From assembly GCA_020637445.1 (NCBI GenBank), contig JACJVZ010000001.1, positions 744,001 through 808,000 of the forward strand: a DNA stretch of 64,000 nt, read 5' to 3'. This document shows, piece after piece, positions 1-13,333 of the stretch. The notes beneath the pieces were generated by a model, which was not told the DNA's origin, did no database searches, and was given only the letters and a program-made list of their open reading frames with translations. This DNA is from Calditrichota bacterium (GTDB lineage: Bacteria; Electryoneota; RPQS01). Each line of letters opens with the position of its first letter. Within the stretch, counting starts at the first letter, position 1. The position numbers were made by a program, and so were the translations under genes.

Positions 1-519
1 AAGCATGCAAAGTAGAACGCCTTGACCGGAAAGTCCGCGGGCATGCAGCTCGGGAATTCTGCACATTTCGTTTTGGTGATAGCTGTTGCCGTACTCGACG
101 CTGTCCAATGCGGACGGATTGGTTCTAAGCGGAAGTTCCATACTCAATCGCGCAGAAAAATTTCGAATGTTTTTTACGAAGCCAAGCGCACGGATACTCG
201 CGAGCTGGGTTTCGTTTGCTTCGACGCTTACCGCGTTCAACCACTTGCTTATGACTCTGACTTTAGCGCCCGTTCGTCGAATATGGTCAATATAGACTTG
301 GCTTACTTGTATGTCGCCGAAGCTCGAAAGCGGGACAAGGTTTTTCTGCCTGCGCAAAATTGAGCGATCCGACACCTGCGCCATCGCATAGTCGAGCGAG
401 GGCTGTTCTTGACCCGGAACAATGTTTTTGTCTTTAAAAAAGACCCAGCAACGGGTGTTCGCATTCGATACGGAAGCCGCAAGCATCAATAGTGTGATAA
501 GAAATACCTTTCGAAACAT
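1..519 (-). CDS. Subtilisin-like (S8) secreted serine protease, N-terminal part
   Basis: This is the first 173 codons of a gene that runs off the left edge. ATG is at 519-517, preceded by an AGAAGGG-like ribosome site. The translation begins with a signal peptide (MFRKVFLITLLMLAASVSNA), followed by a propeptide-like region of about 120 residues with an inhibitor-I9-like look ('WLNAVSVEANETQLASI', 'FVKNIRNF'). It ends in 'ELHARGLSGQGVLLCML', the phrase that normally leads into the catalytic Asp strand of subtilases ('GxGVxIxVLDTG'). The catalytic triad lies outside the window, so the family call rests on this entry phrase and the propeptide layout. The gene lies 13 bp downstream of the PorV-like gene on the same strand, suggesting co-transcription. 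PorV and secreted proteases are typical of T9SS organisms, but a T9SS tail cannot be seen here. Confidence 0.7.
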   Translation of the reverse strand, partial: MFRKVFLITLLMLAASVSNANTRCWVFFKDKNIVPGQEQPSLDYAMAQVSDRSILRRQKNLVPLSSFGDIQVSQVYIDHIRRTGAKVRVISKWLNAVSVEANETQLASIRALGFVKNIRNFSARLSMELPLRTNPSALDSVEYGNSYHQNEMCRIPELHARGLSGQGVLLCML

Positions 520-532
520 CTATCGTACCCTT

Positions 533-1369
533 CTATATGCGATATGAGAATCCAAGACTCCACTGAGTAGGAGCCTTGCCTTCTGTAGGAAATGCCCAGC
601 CAAATTGCAGAAGCGTCCCGCCTTCGATCAAACCGGCCGCTCCGCCGAAGGAAATTCTATGAATGTCACTCCACTCATAGCCGCCGCGAATCATGCCATA
701 GTTGCCGAGGATGTATTCCATTCCAAGGTGTGACGCTGCATAGGAATATTTGATCCCGCCAATGAGATCGCCGTCCCACTGATATCCCAAATTGAATTTG
801 CCGTTGTCTGATTTCAGAGCTGCTCCCCATTGCGCGGTTTTAGGAACAACCGATGTGCCGCCAAATGCGTGTGTGACGTTCACTCCGAAATTCAAATTAC
901 TGCCCGCCGTAAGGATTCCCATATCAATCGAGTTGCTCCACTTGGCATCGAGCGTGTCGTTGTTGCGCGGAATCTCATTGATCATGCGCAGCGTCGCGCC
1001 CATGGCCAGTCGCGACATCGGCTGCCAAATAGAAGAGAAGTAGGGAACATAATATTTCCACGGAGCGGGACGAAACTGTCCGTCAACATAGACTCCCGTA
1101 GCCAATCGCGCACCCTCTTCTGAAGCAGGGTTTGCATAGGCTACCAGCAGCCGGTCGCTGGCGTCGCCAGTAAGGGTGCCGTAGCTCATGTCGGATCCTA
1201 TGCTGCGGAGGTCATATATGGTCGCGGGATTGAACAGCGGGCTCGTCGGGTCGGCAGGGAGGGCCACCATTGCACCAGACAAGCCAACGGCTCTCGGTGC
1301 CAGAAGGGGGGAGAGGATTTGGCCGAAGGAAGCCAATACGCAGCAAAGTAAGGCAAGAATAAGTGGCAT
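533..1369 (-). CDS. PorV/PorQ-like outer-membrane beta-barrel protein
   Basis: The start chosen is the ATG at 1369, giving 278 residues with a hydrophobic leader ('MPLILALLCCVLASFGQ'). The frame is open to a GTG at 1468, and a TTG at 1405 would add a basic n-region (RKYRKFR) to the signal peptide, so the start is uncertain. After the leader comes 'LLAPRAVGLSGAMVALPAD' and then 'PLFNPATI', the N-terminal signature of the PorV/PorQ/UPF0164 barrel family (long-chain-fatty-acid-transporter fold). The rest alternates polar and hydrophobic residues in short strands and ends in 'WSLGFSYRI', a typical barrel closing strand. PorV shuttles T9SS cargo to the attachment complex in Bacteroidota, but many FCB paralogues have no assigned role. 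The downstream neighbour is a secreted subtilase. Confidence 0.7.
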   Translation of the reverse strand: MPLILALLCCVLASFGQILSPLLAPRAVGLSGAMVALPADPTSPLFNPATIYDLRSIGSDMSYGTLTGDASDRLLVAYANPASEEGARLATGVYVDGQFRPAPWKYYVPYFSSIWQPMSRLAMGATLRMINEIPRNNDTLDAKWSNSIDMGILTAGSNLNFGVNVTHAFGGTSVVPKTAQWGAALKSDNGKFNLGYQWDGDLIGGIKYSYAASHLGMEYILGNYGMIRGGYEWSDIHRISFGGAAGLIEGGTLLQFGWAFPTEGKAPTQWSLGFSYRI

Positions 1370-1548
1370 AGACCTGAATTTACGGTACTTTCGGCAGACA
1401 GGCAACGTCAGGATGTTGGAAACTCGAGCAATTTCTTGCCTCCGAAAATAGTGTTGACCCGAGGTCACGCCTCTCTAACAAAATACAAAAGATATATAAA
1501 ACAATATGTTATGCAATTTAGGAGCTCAACTCGTTGCAAAAAACGCAC
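1370..1548. other. Intergenic region between the PorV-like gene and the rRNA promoter
   Basis: No gene is convincing here. Bases 1480-1520 are very AT-rich (runs such as 'gatatataaaacaatatgttatg') and probably hold the leftward promoter for the PorV-like and subtilase genes, but no clean -35/-10 pair with good spacing is visible. The frame of the PorV-like gene stays open back to 1468. Confidence 0.4.
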
Positions 1549-1577
1549 TTGACAGACAATCTGGAGCTGCTTATATT
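1549..1577 (+). promoter_or_regulatory. rRNA operon promoter
   Basis: A perfect TTGACA at 1549-1554 and TATATT at 1572-1577 are separated by 17 bp, followed by a GC-rich discriminator (AGGGCC). Transcription should start near 1584, about 185 bases before the mature 16S. A GC-rich discriminator is usual for stringently controlled rRNA promoters. A strong hairpin (CGCCGGG 1610-1616 with CCCGGCG 1622-1628) follows in the leader. Confidence 0.85.
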
Positions 1578-1664
1578 AGGGCCTGCTTCAAATTACGGTA
1601 GATAATGCACGCCGGGTGATGCCCGGCGTTCTGCACCCCGTAAGGGCACCAAGAAGCAACCAAA

Positions 1665-1678
1665 TGATCTTTGACAAT
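1665..1678 (+). promoter_or_regulatory. boxA-like antitermination site in the 16S leader
   Basis: TGATCTTTGACAAT resembles the boxA element of rRNA leaders (E. coli TGCTCTTTAACA), which recruits NusB/NusE. The same word (AGATCTTTGACAAT) recurs at 3859-3872 just ahead of the 23S gene, supporting a functional element. The boxA role is inferred from position and similarity. Confidence 0.6.
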
Positions 1679-1691
1679 GGGAAATGTGCGA

Positions 1692-1724
1692 TTCTGACAG
1701 GTTCCGCCCAGAATTTTGTCAGAA
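1692..1724 (+). other. Stem-loop in the pre-16S leader
   Basis: TTCTGACA (1692-1699) and TGTCAGAA (1717-1724) form a perfect 8-bp stem with a 17-base loop, about 45 bases upstream of the 16S 5' end. It probably takes part in folding or processing of the precursor. Confidence 0.45.
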
Positions 1725-1767
1725 AGGCCCTGAACAATTATTGGACAAATTCACTTGTAATAAATTT

Positions 1768-3574
<1,807 letters not shown>

Positions 3575-3602
3575 ATGTGCGGGCTTGACGAGGACCGATC
3601 TT

Positions 3603-3675
3603 GGGGCGTTAGCTCAGCTGGGAGAGCGCCGGCTTTGCAAGCCGGAGGTCATCGGTTCGATCCCGATACGCTCCA
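3603..3675 (+). tRNA. tRNA-Ala (anticodon TGC)
   Basis: The acceptor stem is GGGGCGT (3603-3609) with ACGCTCC (3668-3674), including a wobble pair, and the discriminator is A3675. The anticodon loop TTTGCAA has TGC at 3636-3638, and the T-arm is 'GGTTCGATCCC'. The next bases are CAAAA, so CCA is not encoded, unlike the adjacent tRNA-Ile. The 3' CCA must be added by the CCA-adding enzyme. Confidence 0.96.
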
Positions 3676-4011
3676 CAAAAAGCGCGTGGAGCGGCTTTCG
3701 TTTGTTCTTTATTCTTTTTACATAAATCTTCGTCGCGATCAGAACTCCTGCCGAGTTATCCAGATCGCTAGAACGAAGGGCCGAAGTAAAATTCGGTACA
3801 CATTCCTCCGGTGGATAATGAAGCCGGTGTGTTTCTACCCTGCGCAAGGGTAGTCTTAAGATCTTTGACAATTGGAAGGAAAAAATGCAACTTCGTTTGA
3901 AGTTCATTTTCTCGAGCATAATAAAAACCGAGGATAGCAATTCAAAGAATCGGAAGTTTTGGGTAGCGGTTGACCTTCAACGGCAATCACAAGCTTCAAA
4001 AGGATTTTTTT
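3676..4011 (+). other. tRNA-Ala to 23S internal spacer
   Basis: This 336-base spacer holds no gene. Its recognisable element is the boxA-like word at 3859-3872. The last bases (TTGATCAAGC from 4010) are complementary to the 23S 3' end (GCTTGATCAA, 6909-6918) and form the base of the 23S processing stalk. Confidence 0.6.
3859..3872 (+). promoter_or_regulatory. Second boxA-like site, in the 23S leader
   Basis: AGATCTTTGACAAT repeats the 16S-leader element at 1665-1678 with one changed base near the 5' end. A boxA in the spacer before 23S is also found in E. coli rrn operons, where it renews antitermination. Confidence 0.6.
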
Positions 4012-6917
<2,906 letters not shown>

Positions 6918-7066
6918 ATATTTTTGCCTTCGGAAGCCAACCGCTTCCCGAAGCTTTCGCTGAGAATTGCTTCCTCGGGGCTCGAGATTATGAGTCTTCG
7001 AAGTTGCCGCAAACGCGGCGGCAGGTTTCATCGCCTGCCCCGCTTCCTTCCAATTGTTAAGAGTTT

Positions 7067-7186
7067 TTTCCGCTGGTCATAGAGAAAGGGCCACACCTCT
7101 TCCCATTCCGAACAGAGTCGTTAAGCCTTTCTTCGCCGATGGTACTTGCCGGGCAACTGGCTGGGAGAGTAGGGCGTCAGCGGGAA
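7067..7186 (+). rRNA. rrf: 5S ribosomal RNA
   Basis: Terminal helix TTTCCGCTG (7067-7075) pairs with CAGCGGGAA (7178-7186), with a G-U pair. Inside are the 5S hallmarks 'CCACACCTCTTCCCATTCCG', 'GAACAGAGTCGTTAAGCC' and 'GGGAGAGTAGGGCGTC'. The length is 120 nt. It follows 23S by about 150 bases and is followed at once by a terminator. Confidence 0.93.
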
Positions 7187-7197
7187 TATTATTGAGG

Positions 7198-7233
7198 AGC
7201 CCTTGACTTTATCGGTCAAGGGCTTTTTCTTTT
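7198..7233 (+). terminator. rRNA operon terminator
   Basis: Perfect 10-bp stem AGCCCTTGAC (7198-7207) / GTCAAGGGCT (7215-7224), 7-base loop, then a T-rich tract TTTTTCTTTT. It ends the rrn transcript 12 bases after the 5S gene. Confidence 0.93.
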
Positions 7234-7263
7234 GCACATCGTCACTCTATTAGAAACTTGATC

Positions 7264-8094
7264 ATGACACGTTACATCTTGATTGCAACGGCTCTTTTTG
7301 CGATATCATGTTCGCATTCAAAGCCCTACGTCTATCATCGCCAAACCAATGAACTTTTGCACAGCGTGCTTTGGGTGCAGCGTTCGGCAGAGTATTACGC
7401 GGCGTGCGAAACAGCCTACCAAAGTGCCGCAAATGAGCTTGAGCGAGCACTTTCGGATACAAACTGGACTGCCGCTACCGAACAGGTACCTCCATATGGG
7501 AAAAAGCCGCCGGCGATCATTGTGGACTGCGACGAAACGGTGTTGGATAACTCGGCTTATGAAGCTCGTTTAATCCTCGACAAAGCCTCATATCCAAATG
7601 GCTGGGATGATTGGTGTTGTGAGGAGAATGCTCTTGCGATCCCAGGAGCAGTTGAGTATCTCAAAGCAGCGGATCGCCGTGGTGTTGCAGTATTCTATGT
7701 CACGAACCGCGGCCAGAACCTCGACGAATGCACTTGGCGGAATCTACGAGCTCAAGGCTTTCCGCAAACCAATACGGCCGAACAAGTTTTGAGTAAAGGC
7801 GAACGTGAGGACTGGGGCTCAGACAAGACGACTCGCCGCGAATACATTGCTCGGACACATCGCATCGTCCAGATTGCCGGTGACAATCTAAATGATTTTA
7901 TCGGATACAAGAAGACTTCTGAGGAGCGCGACGCACTTGCACGTGAACATCAGTCATGGTGGGGTTCACGTTGGATAATGATTCCGAATCCCATGTATGG
8001 GGATTGGGAACGAGCCTTGTTGAATTATGACAATGGTCTCGGTGATAGTCTCGTCTTGAAGAAAAAGTACGATGCGCTGCAGCCGGCGAGATAG
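7264..8094 (+). CDS. HAD-superfamily class-B-like acid phosphatase lipoprotein (e(P4) type)
   Basis: 276 residues from the ATG at 7264; a TTG two codons earlier is also possible. The N-terminus is a lipoprotein signal ending 'ALFAISC', so the mature protein should be lipid-anchored at Cys16. HAD motif I is 'VDCDETVLDN' near residue 88 (two Asp nucleophile/acid residues), motif II the Thr in 'FYVTNRG', and motif IV 'GDNLNDF'. This matches the OmpP4/lipoprotein e(P4) branch, which removes phosphate from 5'-nucleotides and small phosphomonoesters at the cell surface. In Haemophilus that activity feeds NAD precursor uptake. It stands alone between the rrn terminator and its own terminator. Confidence 0.85.
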   Translation: MTRYILIATALFAISCSHSKPYVYHRQTNELLHSVLWVQRSAEYYAACETAYQSAANELERALSDTNWTAATEQVPPYGKKPPAIIVDCDETVLDNSAYEARLILDKASYPNGWDDWCCEENALAIPGAVEYLKAADRRGVAVFYVTNRGQNLDECTWRNLRAQGFPQTNTAEQVLSKGEREDWGSDKTTRREYIARTHRIVQIAGDNLNDFIGYKKTSEERDALAREHQSWWGSRWIMIPNPMYGDWERALLNYDNGLGDSLVLKKKYDALQPAR

Positions 8095-8122
8095 CCTCGC
8101 AAAGTCAAGAAAGAAAGTACAG

Positions 8123-8148
8123 GCCGCTTCACAAGCGGCTTGTTTTTT
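8123..8148 (+). terminator. Terminator after the acid phosphatase gene
   Basis: Stem GCCGCTT (8123-8129) / AAGCGGC (8133-8139) with a 3-base loop, followed by TTGTTTTTT. It separates the phosphatase gene from the hut operon. Confidence 0.85.
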
Positions 8149-8168
8149 GTAGATTTAGTGCCTATATT
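8140..8168 (+). promoter_or_regulatory. Possible promoter of the hut operon
   Basis: TTGTTT (8140-8145) and TATATT (8163-8168) are 17 bp apart. The -10 is identical to that of the rrn and rplU promoters in this window, but the -35 overlaps the T-tract of the preceding terminator. A second option, TTGAAA (8191-8196) with TATAAC (8215-8220) and 18 bp spacing, would give an almost leaderless mRNA. There is no Shine-Dalgarno before the hutU ATG in either case. Confidence 0.4.
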
Positions 8169-8228
8169 CTTTATTGGTCGGAAGCCTGATTTGAAAAAAC
8201 TCTAAGTACTTAAGTATAACATTATCTT

Positions 8229-9881
8229 ATGTTTGAAATTCCAAAAACTCCAACGGGAGCGAAGCTGACTTGCAAAGGTTGGTTGCAGGAAGCTGCTTAC
8301 CGCATGCTTCTGAACAATCTCGATGCAGAGGTGGCCGAAGATCGCGAACATTTAATTGTATACGGAGGCACCGGGAAGGCTGCGCGCAATCGTGAAGCGT
8401 TAAGACTAATTCTGGAGTCGTTAAAGAAACTTGAATCCGACGAGACCCTGTTAGTTCAGTCGGGAAAACCGATTGGAGTGGTCAAGACTCATGCTGATGC
8501 TCCGCGTGTGCTAATCGCAAATTCGAACCTTGTGCCGCAATGGGCGAACTGGGACTACTTCCACGAACTTGAGGCCAAGGGCCTGATCATGTACGGCCAA
8601 ATGACAGCGGGGTCGTGGATTTACATCGGAACACAGGGTATTCTGCAAGGAACCTATGAGACGTTTTCCGCCGCGGCGCAACAGAATTTCGGAGGGACGC
8701 TGGCTGGAACATGGACACTGACCGGCGGCCTGGGCGGCATGGGCGGAGCACAGCCACTCGCGGTCACGCTAAACGGCGGTGCGGTGCTGGTTGTTGAAGT
8801 AGATCGCGCAAGGCTGAAAAGAAGAGTCGAGATTGGCTATTGCGACAAAGCCTGCGAGTCGCTTGACGAAGCGCTCGAGCTGGTGAAAACCGCGGCCAAA
8901 GAGAAGCGCGCACTCTCCGTTGGTCTACTAGGTAACTGCGCGGATGTTTTTCCCGAACTTGTGAAGCGTGGCGAATTACCGCATATCGTGACCGATCAGA
9001 CTTCCGCGCACGACGAATTGAACGGGTATGTTCCGCATGAAATGTCTTTCGAAGAAGCGCTTGCTCTTCGCAATAGAGATACCAAAGAGTACATCAAGCG
9101 TTCGATGCACTCTATGGCAGTGCATTGCAAGGCGATGAAAGAGATGCAAGACAAAGGCGTCATCGCATTCGACTACGGCAACAACTTGCGTGGCCAAGCT
9201 CTCAAGGCAGGCTACGCCGAGGCGTTCGCATATCCCGGTTTCGTTCCCGCTTATGTGCGGCCTCTCTTCTGTGAAGGAAAAGGACCGTTTCGCTGGGCGG
9301 CACTCTCGGGTGATCCGGAAGATATTTTTGCGATTGACCGCAAAGCGCTCCAACTCTTCCCAAACGACGCAGGTCTACAGCGCTGGATGCGAGACGCGAC
9401 GCCCAAGATTCCGTTTCAAGGTTTGCCTTCCCGCATCTGTTGGTTGGGGCAAGGTGACCGCGCAAAACTTGGATTGGCAATGAACGACATGGTGGCGTCG
9501 GGAGAGGTTTCAGCACCAATCGTAATTGGTCGCGATCATCTCGACTGTGGATCAGTCGCGTCCCCTAACCGCGAAACGGAAGCTATGAAAGACGGCTCTG
9601 ACGCGATTTCAGACTGGCCGCTCCTCAATGCGCTTGTCAATACGGCCAGCGGTGCGACGTGGGTGAGTTTTCACCACGGTGGAGGAGTCGGGATCGGTGC
9701 CTCGCAGCATGCGGGGCAAGTCATCGTTGCTGACGGCACACCCGAAGCCGCAAAGCGTTTACAACGTGTCTTGACAAATGACCCCGCCATGGGCGTCTTC
9801 CGTCATCACGATGCAGGTTACGAACTGGCAACAAAAACCGCAAATAACAAAAATGTCCGCATTCCCGGACTGAATTTTTAA
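8229..9881 (+). CDS. hutU: Urocanate hydratase (urocanase)
   Basis: 550 residues, the usual length. It converts urocanate to 4-imidazolone-5-propionate, the second step of histidine degradation, using tightly bound NAD+ as electrophile. Family signatures include '[10 protein letters not shown]' (45-54), the Gly-rich '[11 protein letters not shown]' (165-175), '[15 protein letters not shown]' (401-415) with Cys404 at the position of the essential Pseudomonas Cys410, and '[10 protein letters not shown]' (481-490). The ATG has no SD in front of it. It is followed after 2 bp by a crotonase and then by hutI, so these form one operon. The hutH (histidine ammonia-lyase) needed to make the substrate is not in the window. 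Confidence 0.97.
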   Translation: MFEIPKTPTGAKLTCKGWLQEAAYRMLLNNLDAEVAEDREHLIVYGGTGKAARNREALRLILESLKKLESDETLLVQSGKPIGVVKTHADAPRVLIANSNLVPQWANWDYFHELEAKGLIMYGQMTAGSWIYIGTQGILQGTYETFSAAAQQNFGGTLAGTWTLTGGLGGMGGAQPLAVTLNGGAVLVVEVDRARLKRRVEIGYCDKACESLDEALELVKTAAKEKRALSVGLLGNCADVFPELVKRGELPHIVTDQTSAHDELNGYVPHEMSFEEALALRNRDTKEYIKRSMHSMAVHCKAMKEMQDKGVIAFDYGNNLRGQALKAGYAEAFAYPGFVPAYVRPLFCEGKGPFRWAALSGDPEDIFAIDRKALQLFPNDAGLQRWMRDATPKIPFQGLPSRICWLGQGDRAKLGLAMNDMVASGEVSAPIVIGRDHLDCGSVASPNRETEAMKDGSDAISDWPLLNALVNTASGATWVSFHHGGGVGIGASQHAGQVIVADGTPEAAKRLQRVLTNDPAMGVFRHHDAGYELATKTANNKNVRIPGLNF

Positions 9882-9883
9882 TC

Positions 9884-10663
9884 ATGAGCTACGAAAATAT
9901 TCTTTGGGAAGTCGACGGCAACGTAGGCATCCTCACGATCAATCGACCCAAGGCGTTGAACTCGCTGAACGGCGCTACTTTGAACGATATCGAAAACTGT
10001 CTTGACAAAAATCTGAACGAGTCAGTCAAGGCTCTCGTCGTAACAGGTGCCGGCGAAAAGAGCTTCGTCGCGGGAGCAGACATAGCAGAAATTCACGAAC
10101 TGAACGCACAAACGGGTCTAACGTTCACCGAACGCGGCAATAGGTTATTTTCCAAAATCGAGTCGCTTTCAATTCCAGTGATCGCCGCAGTCGGCGGATT
10201 TGCGCTGGGTGGAGGTTGCGAGCTTGCAATGGCCTGCCACATTCGCATCGCGTCAGAAAAAGCGAAGTTCGGTCAACCGGAAATAAAACTGGGCATCATT
10301 CCCGGCTACGGCGGCACGCAGCGGCTTGCGCGCTTGGTGGGCTCTGGCCGCGCGTTGGACTTGCTTTTGACAGGCCGCATGATTGATGCAAACACGGCTT
10401 TGCAATGGGGACTCGCCAACGAAATCGTCGCGCCGGATCAGACGTTAGGTCGCGCAAAAGAACTCGCCGGGCAGCTCGCGCAGTGCGCGCCGCTTGCTCG
10501 CAGAGCGATTCTCGAAGCAGTTTATCAGGGCACAGGACGACCCTTGTCCGACGGACTCAAAGTCGAAGAGAAGTTGTTCGCCTTCTGCTGCGGAACAAGT
10601 GACAAGAACGAAGGCACGGCGGCATTTCTCGAAAAGCGCGAAGCGACGTTCACGGGAAAATAG
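9884..10663 (+). CDS. Enoyl-CoA hydratase/isomerase family protein (crotonase)
   Basis: 259 residues, full-length crotonase fold. The oxyanion-hole phrases 'AGADI' (63-67) and 'GGFALGGGCELA' (104-115) are intact. Both catalytic glutamates expected of a true hydratase are present: Glu113 in 'GGGCELA' and Glu133 in 'QPEIKLG'. It should therefore hydrate a trans-2-enoyl-CoA such as crotonyl-CoA. It sits between hutU and hutI with gaps of only 2 and 3 bp, an odd place for a CoA enzyme because the classical histidine pathway has no CoA intermediate. It could handle the carbon flowing from glutamate fermentation, but that link is inferred from position alone. Confidence 0.92.
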   Translation: MSYENILWEVDGNVGILTINRPKALNSLNGATLNDIENCLDKNLNESVKALVVTGAGEKSFVAGADIAEIHELNAQTGLTFTERGNRLFSKIESLSIPVIAAVGGFALGGGCELAMACHIRIASEKAKFGQPEIKLGIIPGYGGTQRLARLVGSGRALDLLLTGRMIDANTALQWGLANEIVAPDQTLGRAKELAGQLAQCAPLARRAILEAVYQGTGRPLSDGLKVEEKLFAFCCGTSDKNEGTAAFLEKREATFTGK

Positions 10664-10666
10664 CTG

Positions 10667-11926
10667 TTGGCTTCAATTCTTATTCACAACATTCGAAGGC
10701 TCATTACGCCGCTCGCCGCAAACAAGAATGACAGCGGACACCCGCTACATGAAATCGAACACGCGGCAGTTTGGATTGAAGGCGGCGTGATCAAAGAAAT
10801 CGGGAATTCACGCGATCTCATGAAGCGAGTTCCCAATACCATAGAACGCCGTGACGCGCAAGAATCACTCATGCTTCCGGGGTTCGTCGACTGCCACACG
10901 CATCCCGTCTTTGTCGGAAATCGAGCGGGCGAATTTTTCATGCGAAACCGCGGGGCGAACTATCTCGACATTGCGGCGGCGGGCGGCGGCATTCATGCAT
11001 CCGCAAAGAAGATTGAGGACGCGTCGATTGAACAAATCGTACGCGAATCATTGCCGCGGTTTGAATCATCATTGTCTTTCGGTGTAACCACGATTGAGTG
11101 CAAGAGCGGATACGGTCTGACTTGGAAAGGCGAAGAGAAGCTGCTGGTTGCGCTTCGGGAAATTGAGAAGATCGTGCCACAAAAAATGAGCAAGACTTTC
11201 TTGATTCACGTAGTACCCAAAGAGTGGAACGCCAAGCGCGAGGAGTTTTCCTCGCTCGTAACGGAAGAAATGATCCCCGAAGTCGCCGAACGAGCGCTGG
11301 CTTCGTGCGTAGACGTTTTTTGCGAGGATGGAGCATTCACCGTAAACGAATCGCGGCGATTCTTGACGGCGGCAAAAGCCGAAGGCATGACCGTCACCAT
11401 ACATGCGAATCAATTTGGTCACTCCGGCGGCGCACTGCTCGCGGCAGAACTTGGCGCTCGCAGCGCTGATCATCTTGAGTACTTGAATGACGAAGAGATC
11501 AGGTCACTCGTCGACGCGGGTGTGGCAGGCGTCGCTCTTCCCGCATGCGTCTTTTTTATGGGTTCGATCCCTTATCCACCGATGCGCAAGATGTTGGACA
11601 GCGGAATGCGGCTTGCCATTGCGACTGATTTGAATCCGGGAACCGCGATGACGGAGTCGATTCCGTTTTGCATGACTGCGGCGTCGATATACGGAAGGCT
11701 GTCGATAGCGGAACTAATCTGGGCCGTGACGTTTGATGCGGCGCGCGTACTCGGATACGAACAGCAGGTCGGATCCTTGGAAGCAGGCAAATCAGCCGAC
11801 TTTTCCCTTTGGGACGTTCCCAACATTGAGTCGATCGCTTATCTGCTTGGTTCCTCAAAGCCAAGGCAAGTGTGGATTGGCGGAGAATCGGTTTTGGAGA
11901 ACGACGATATTCTTGAGCGTTACTAA
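10667..11926 (+). CDS. hutI: Imidazolonepropionase
   Basis: 419 residues, amidohydrolase superfamily, starting at TTG 10667, three bases after the crotonase stop. It hydrolyses 4-imidazolone-5-propionate to N-formimino-L-glutamate, the third step of histidine degradation. Metal ligands are visible: 'DCHTHP' (His77, His79), His246 in 'TIHANQFGH', His269 in 'SADHLEYL' and Asp321 in 'ATDLNPG'. 'CKSGYGL' (145-151) is a diagnostic HutI substrate-binding phrase. With hutU it covers steps two and three. No formiminoglutamate hydrolase or transferase follows; the next gene is a diguanylate cyclase. Confidence 0.96.
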   Translation: MASILIHNIRRLITPLAANKNDSGHPLHEIEHAAVWIEGGVIKEIGNSRDLMKRVPNTIERRDAQESLMLPGFVDCHTHPVFVGNRAGEFFMRNRGANYLDIAAAGGGIHASAKKIEDASIEQIVRESLPRFESSLSFGVTTIECKSGYGLTWKGEEKLLVALREIEKIVPQKMSKTFLIHVVPKEWNAKREEFSSLVTEEMIPEVAERALASCVDVFCEDGAFTVNESRRFLTAAKAEGMTVTIHANQFGHSGGALLAAELGARSADHLEYLNDEEIRSLVDAGVAGVALPACVFFMGSIPYPPMRKMLDSGMRLAIATDLNPGTAMTESIPFCMTAASIYGRLSIAELIWAVTFDAARVLGYEQQVGSLEAGKSADFSLWDVPNIESIAYLLGSSKPRQVWIGGESVLENDDILERY

Positions 11927-11941
11927 CTCGACTGTTTGTCA

Positions 11942-13333
11942 ATGAATTCACTAATAGCCAAACTTTCGACTGAACTACGATTCCGAGATTGGAGAGTCTT
12001 TCGGGTCTCCGGTGAGGAGTTGCGCGCGCTGGACTTTGCACTTACGCAAGCTGGAGGCGCGAAACAAATTGTTGCAGAAGGATATTCCGGATCGAGAGTT
12101 GAAATTTCCCGTGACGAGGACATGGTCGTCGTGGTGGAATCGGAGCCGATCGCGCCCGCCTTGTTTAGCGTGTCGGGCGAACGGTTTACGGTCGCTTTCG
12201 CCAGACTTTCGCAGCATCTCGAGTGGTTTCAGGATTTGGGCATGGCTGTAGATGCGAGGCAAGATAAAGTTTCTTCAGGAATCGTGAGCGCTTCGCTGGA
12301 AATGCTATGGAGACTTTGGGAGCAGCGCTGCCGCAGTCGCGCCTTGGAATGCGTGCAGAGCGAGTACCGGATGGATAGAGAAGGTGCGGATTTCTTTGAC
12401 GCGATAGAATCTCGTTTGCGAGCTCTCTTCATGCCGGATTACTTGGAAATCGCTCCGCTAAATTCAGCGGCATACTGGCCGGATCGACCGGACGGTTGGT
12501 CATGGATTTATGCGAGCAGGCCGGAGTACCAATGGCCGGTACCGTTGGCGCCGGACTTTGAGAGCGCGCTGTTGAACCGTGGCACGGTTGAATTGGTTAG
12601 AGAGTTCGACGATCATATGTTGTCTTTGCCGCAAGCGACTAATACGTCGCAACTAAAGTGCGGAGTGTTTATTCCACTTTCATACCGCGGGCATGGAATC
12701 GGTTTGATAAAGCTGCTTTTTGCCCGGGACATCATAATGTCAACGTCAGAAGAAGCAGCGCTTCCAACCGTTCTGCACGGACTTTCACTGACATTTGACC
12801 GAACGGCACAGCATCTCCGCACGCAGAGAATGGCGATGGTTGACGGCTTGACAAACCTCTTCAACCACCGCTTTTTTTTGGCGCAGCTGCGAACCGAATT
12901 CCAGCGTTCGTTGCGCTACGGAGGCGTGATGACTTTGTTGATGATCGATGTAGATGGTTTTAAGAATTACAACGACACCTATGGCCATCAGGCGGGCAAC
13001 AAAGTACTCTCTTGGGTTGCGAGTCAAATTCGCCGGACGGTCCGGGATATTGACGTCGTTGCACGCTATGGTGGGGAGGAATTTGCGTTGATCCTTCCGG
13101 AAATCCGTGCGGAACAAGGTTTGATAGTTGCCGAGAAGATTCGCAAGGTGATTTCGGCTACAGAAATTACGTCAGAATCAGGGGAGAAACATGCTCCAAT
13201 CACAATTTCCTGCGGCGTGACTGACAGCACGGGCTGCAAGAGTCCGGAGGACATGATAGACCGTGCGGATCAAGCGCTGTATTGGGTAAAACGAAATGGC
13301 CGAAATCTTGTGAGAATGGCAACTCTCGAATGA
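11942..13333 (+). CDS. Diguanylate cyclase (GGDEF) with N-terminal sensor region
   Basis: 463 residues from the ATG at 11942 (a TTG at 11936 is in frame), 15 bp after hutI. The last ~165 residues form a GGDEF domain: 'DGLTNLFNHRFF', 'IDVDGFKNYNDTYGHQAG' and the active-site loop GGEEF at 377-381. An intact inhibitory I-site RxxD (RDID, 368-371) lies five residues before the loop, so it should make c-di-GMP and be product-inhibited. Residues ~140-290 look like a divergent GAF-type sensor ('FIPLSYRGHGIGLIKLLF'). No membrane segment is seen, so it is cytoplasmic. Its stop overlaps the glgA start (ATGA), so expression is coupled to glycogen synthase. Confidence 0.9.
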   Translation: MNSLIAKLSTELRFRDWRVFRVSGEELRALDFALTQAGGAKQIVAEGYSGSRVEISRDEDMVVVVESEPIAPALFSVSGERFTVAFARLSQHLEWFQDLGMAVDARQDKVSSGIVSASLEMLWRLWEQRCRSRALECVQSEYRMDREGADFFDAIESRLRALFMPDYLEIAPLNSAAYWPDRPDGWSWIYASRPEYQWPVPLAPDFESALLNRGTVELVREFDDHMLSLPQATNTSQLKCGVFIPLSYRGHGIGLIKLLFARDIIMSTSEEAALPTVLHGLSLTFDRTAQHLRTQRMAMVDGLTNLFNHRFFLAQLRTEFQRSLRYGGVMTLLMIDVDGFKNYNDTYGHQAGNKVLSWVASQIRRTVRDIDVVARYGGEEFALILPEIRAEQGLIVAEKIRKVISATEITSESGEKHAPITISCGVTDSTGCKSPEDMIDRADQALYWVKRNGRNLVRMATLE

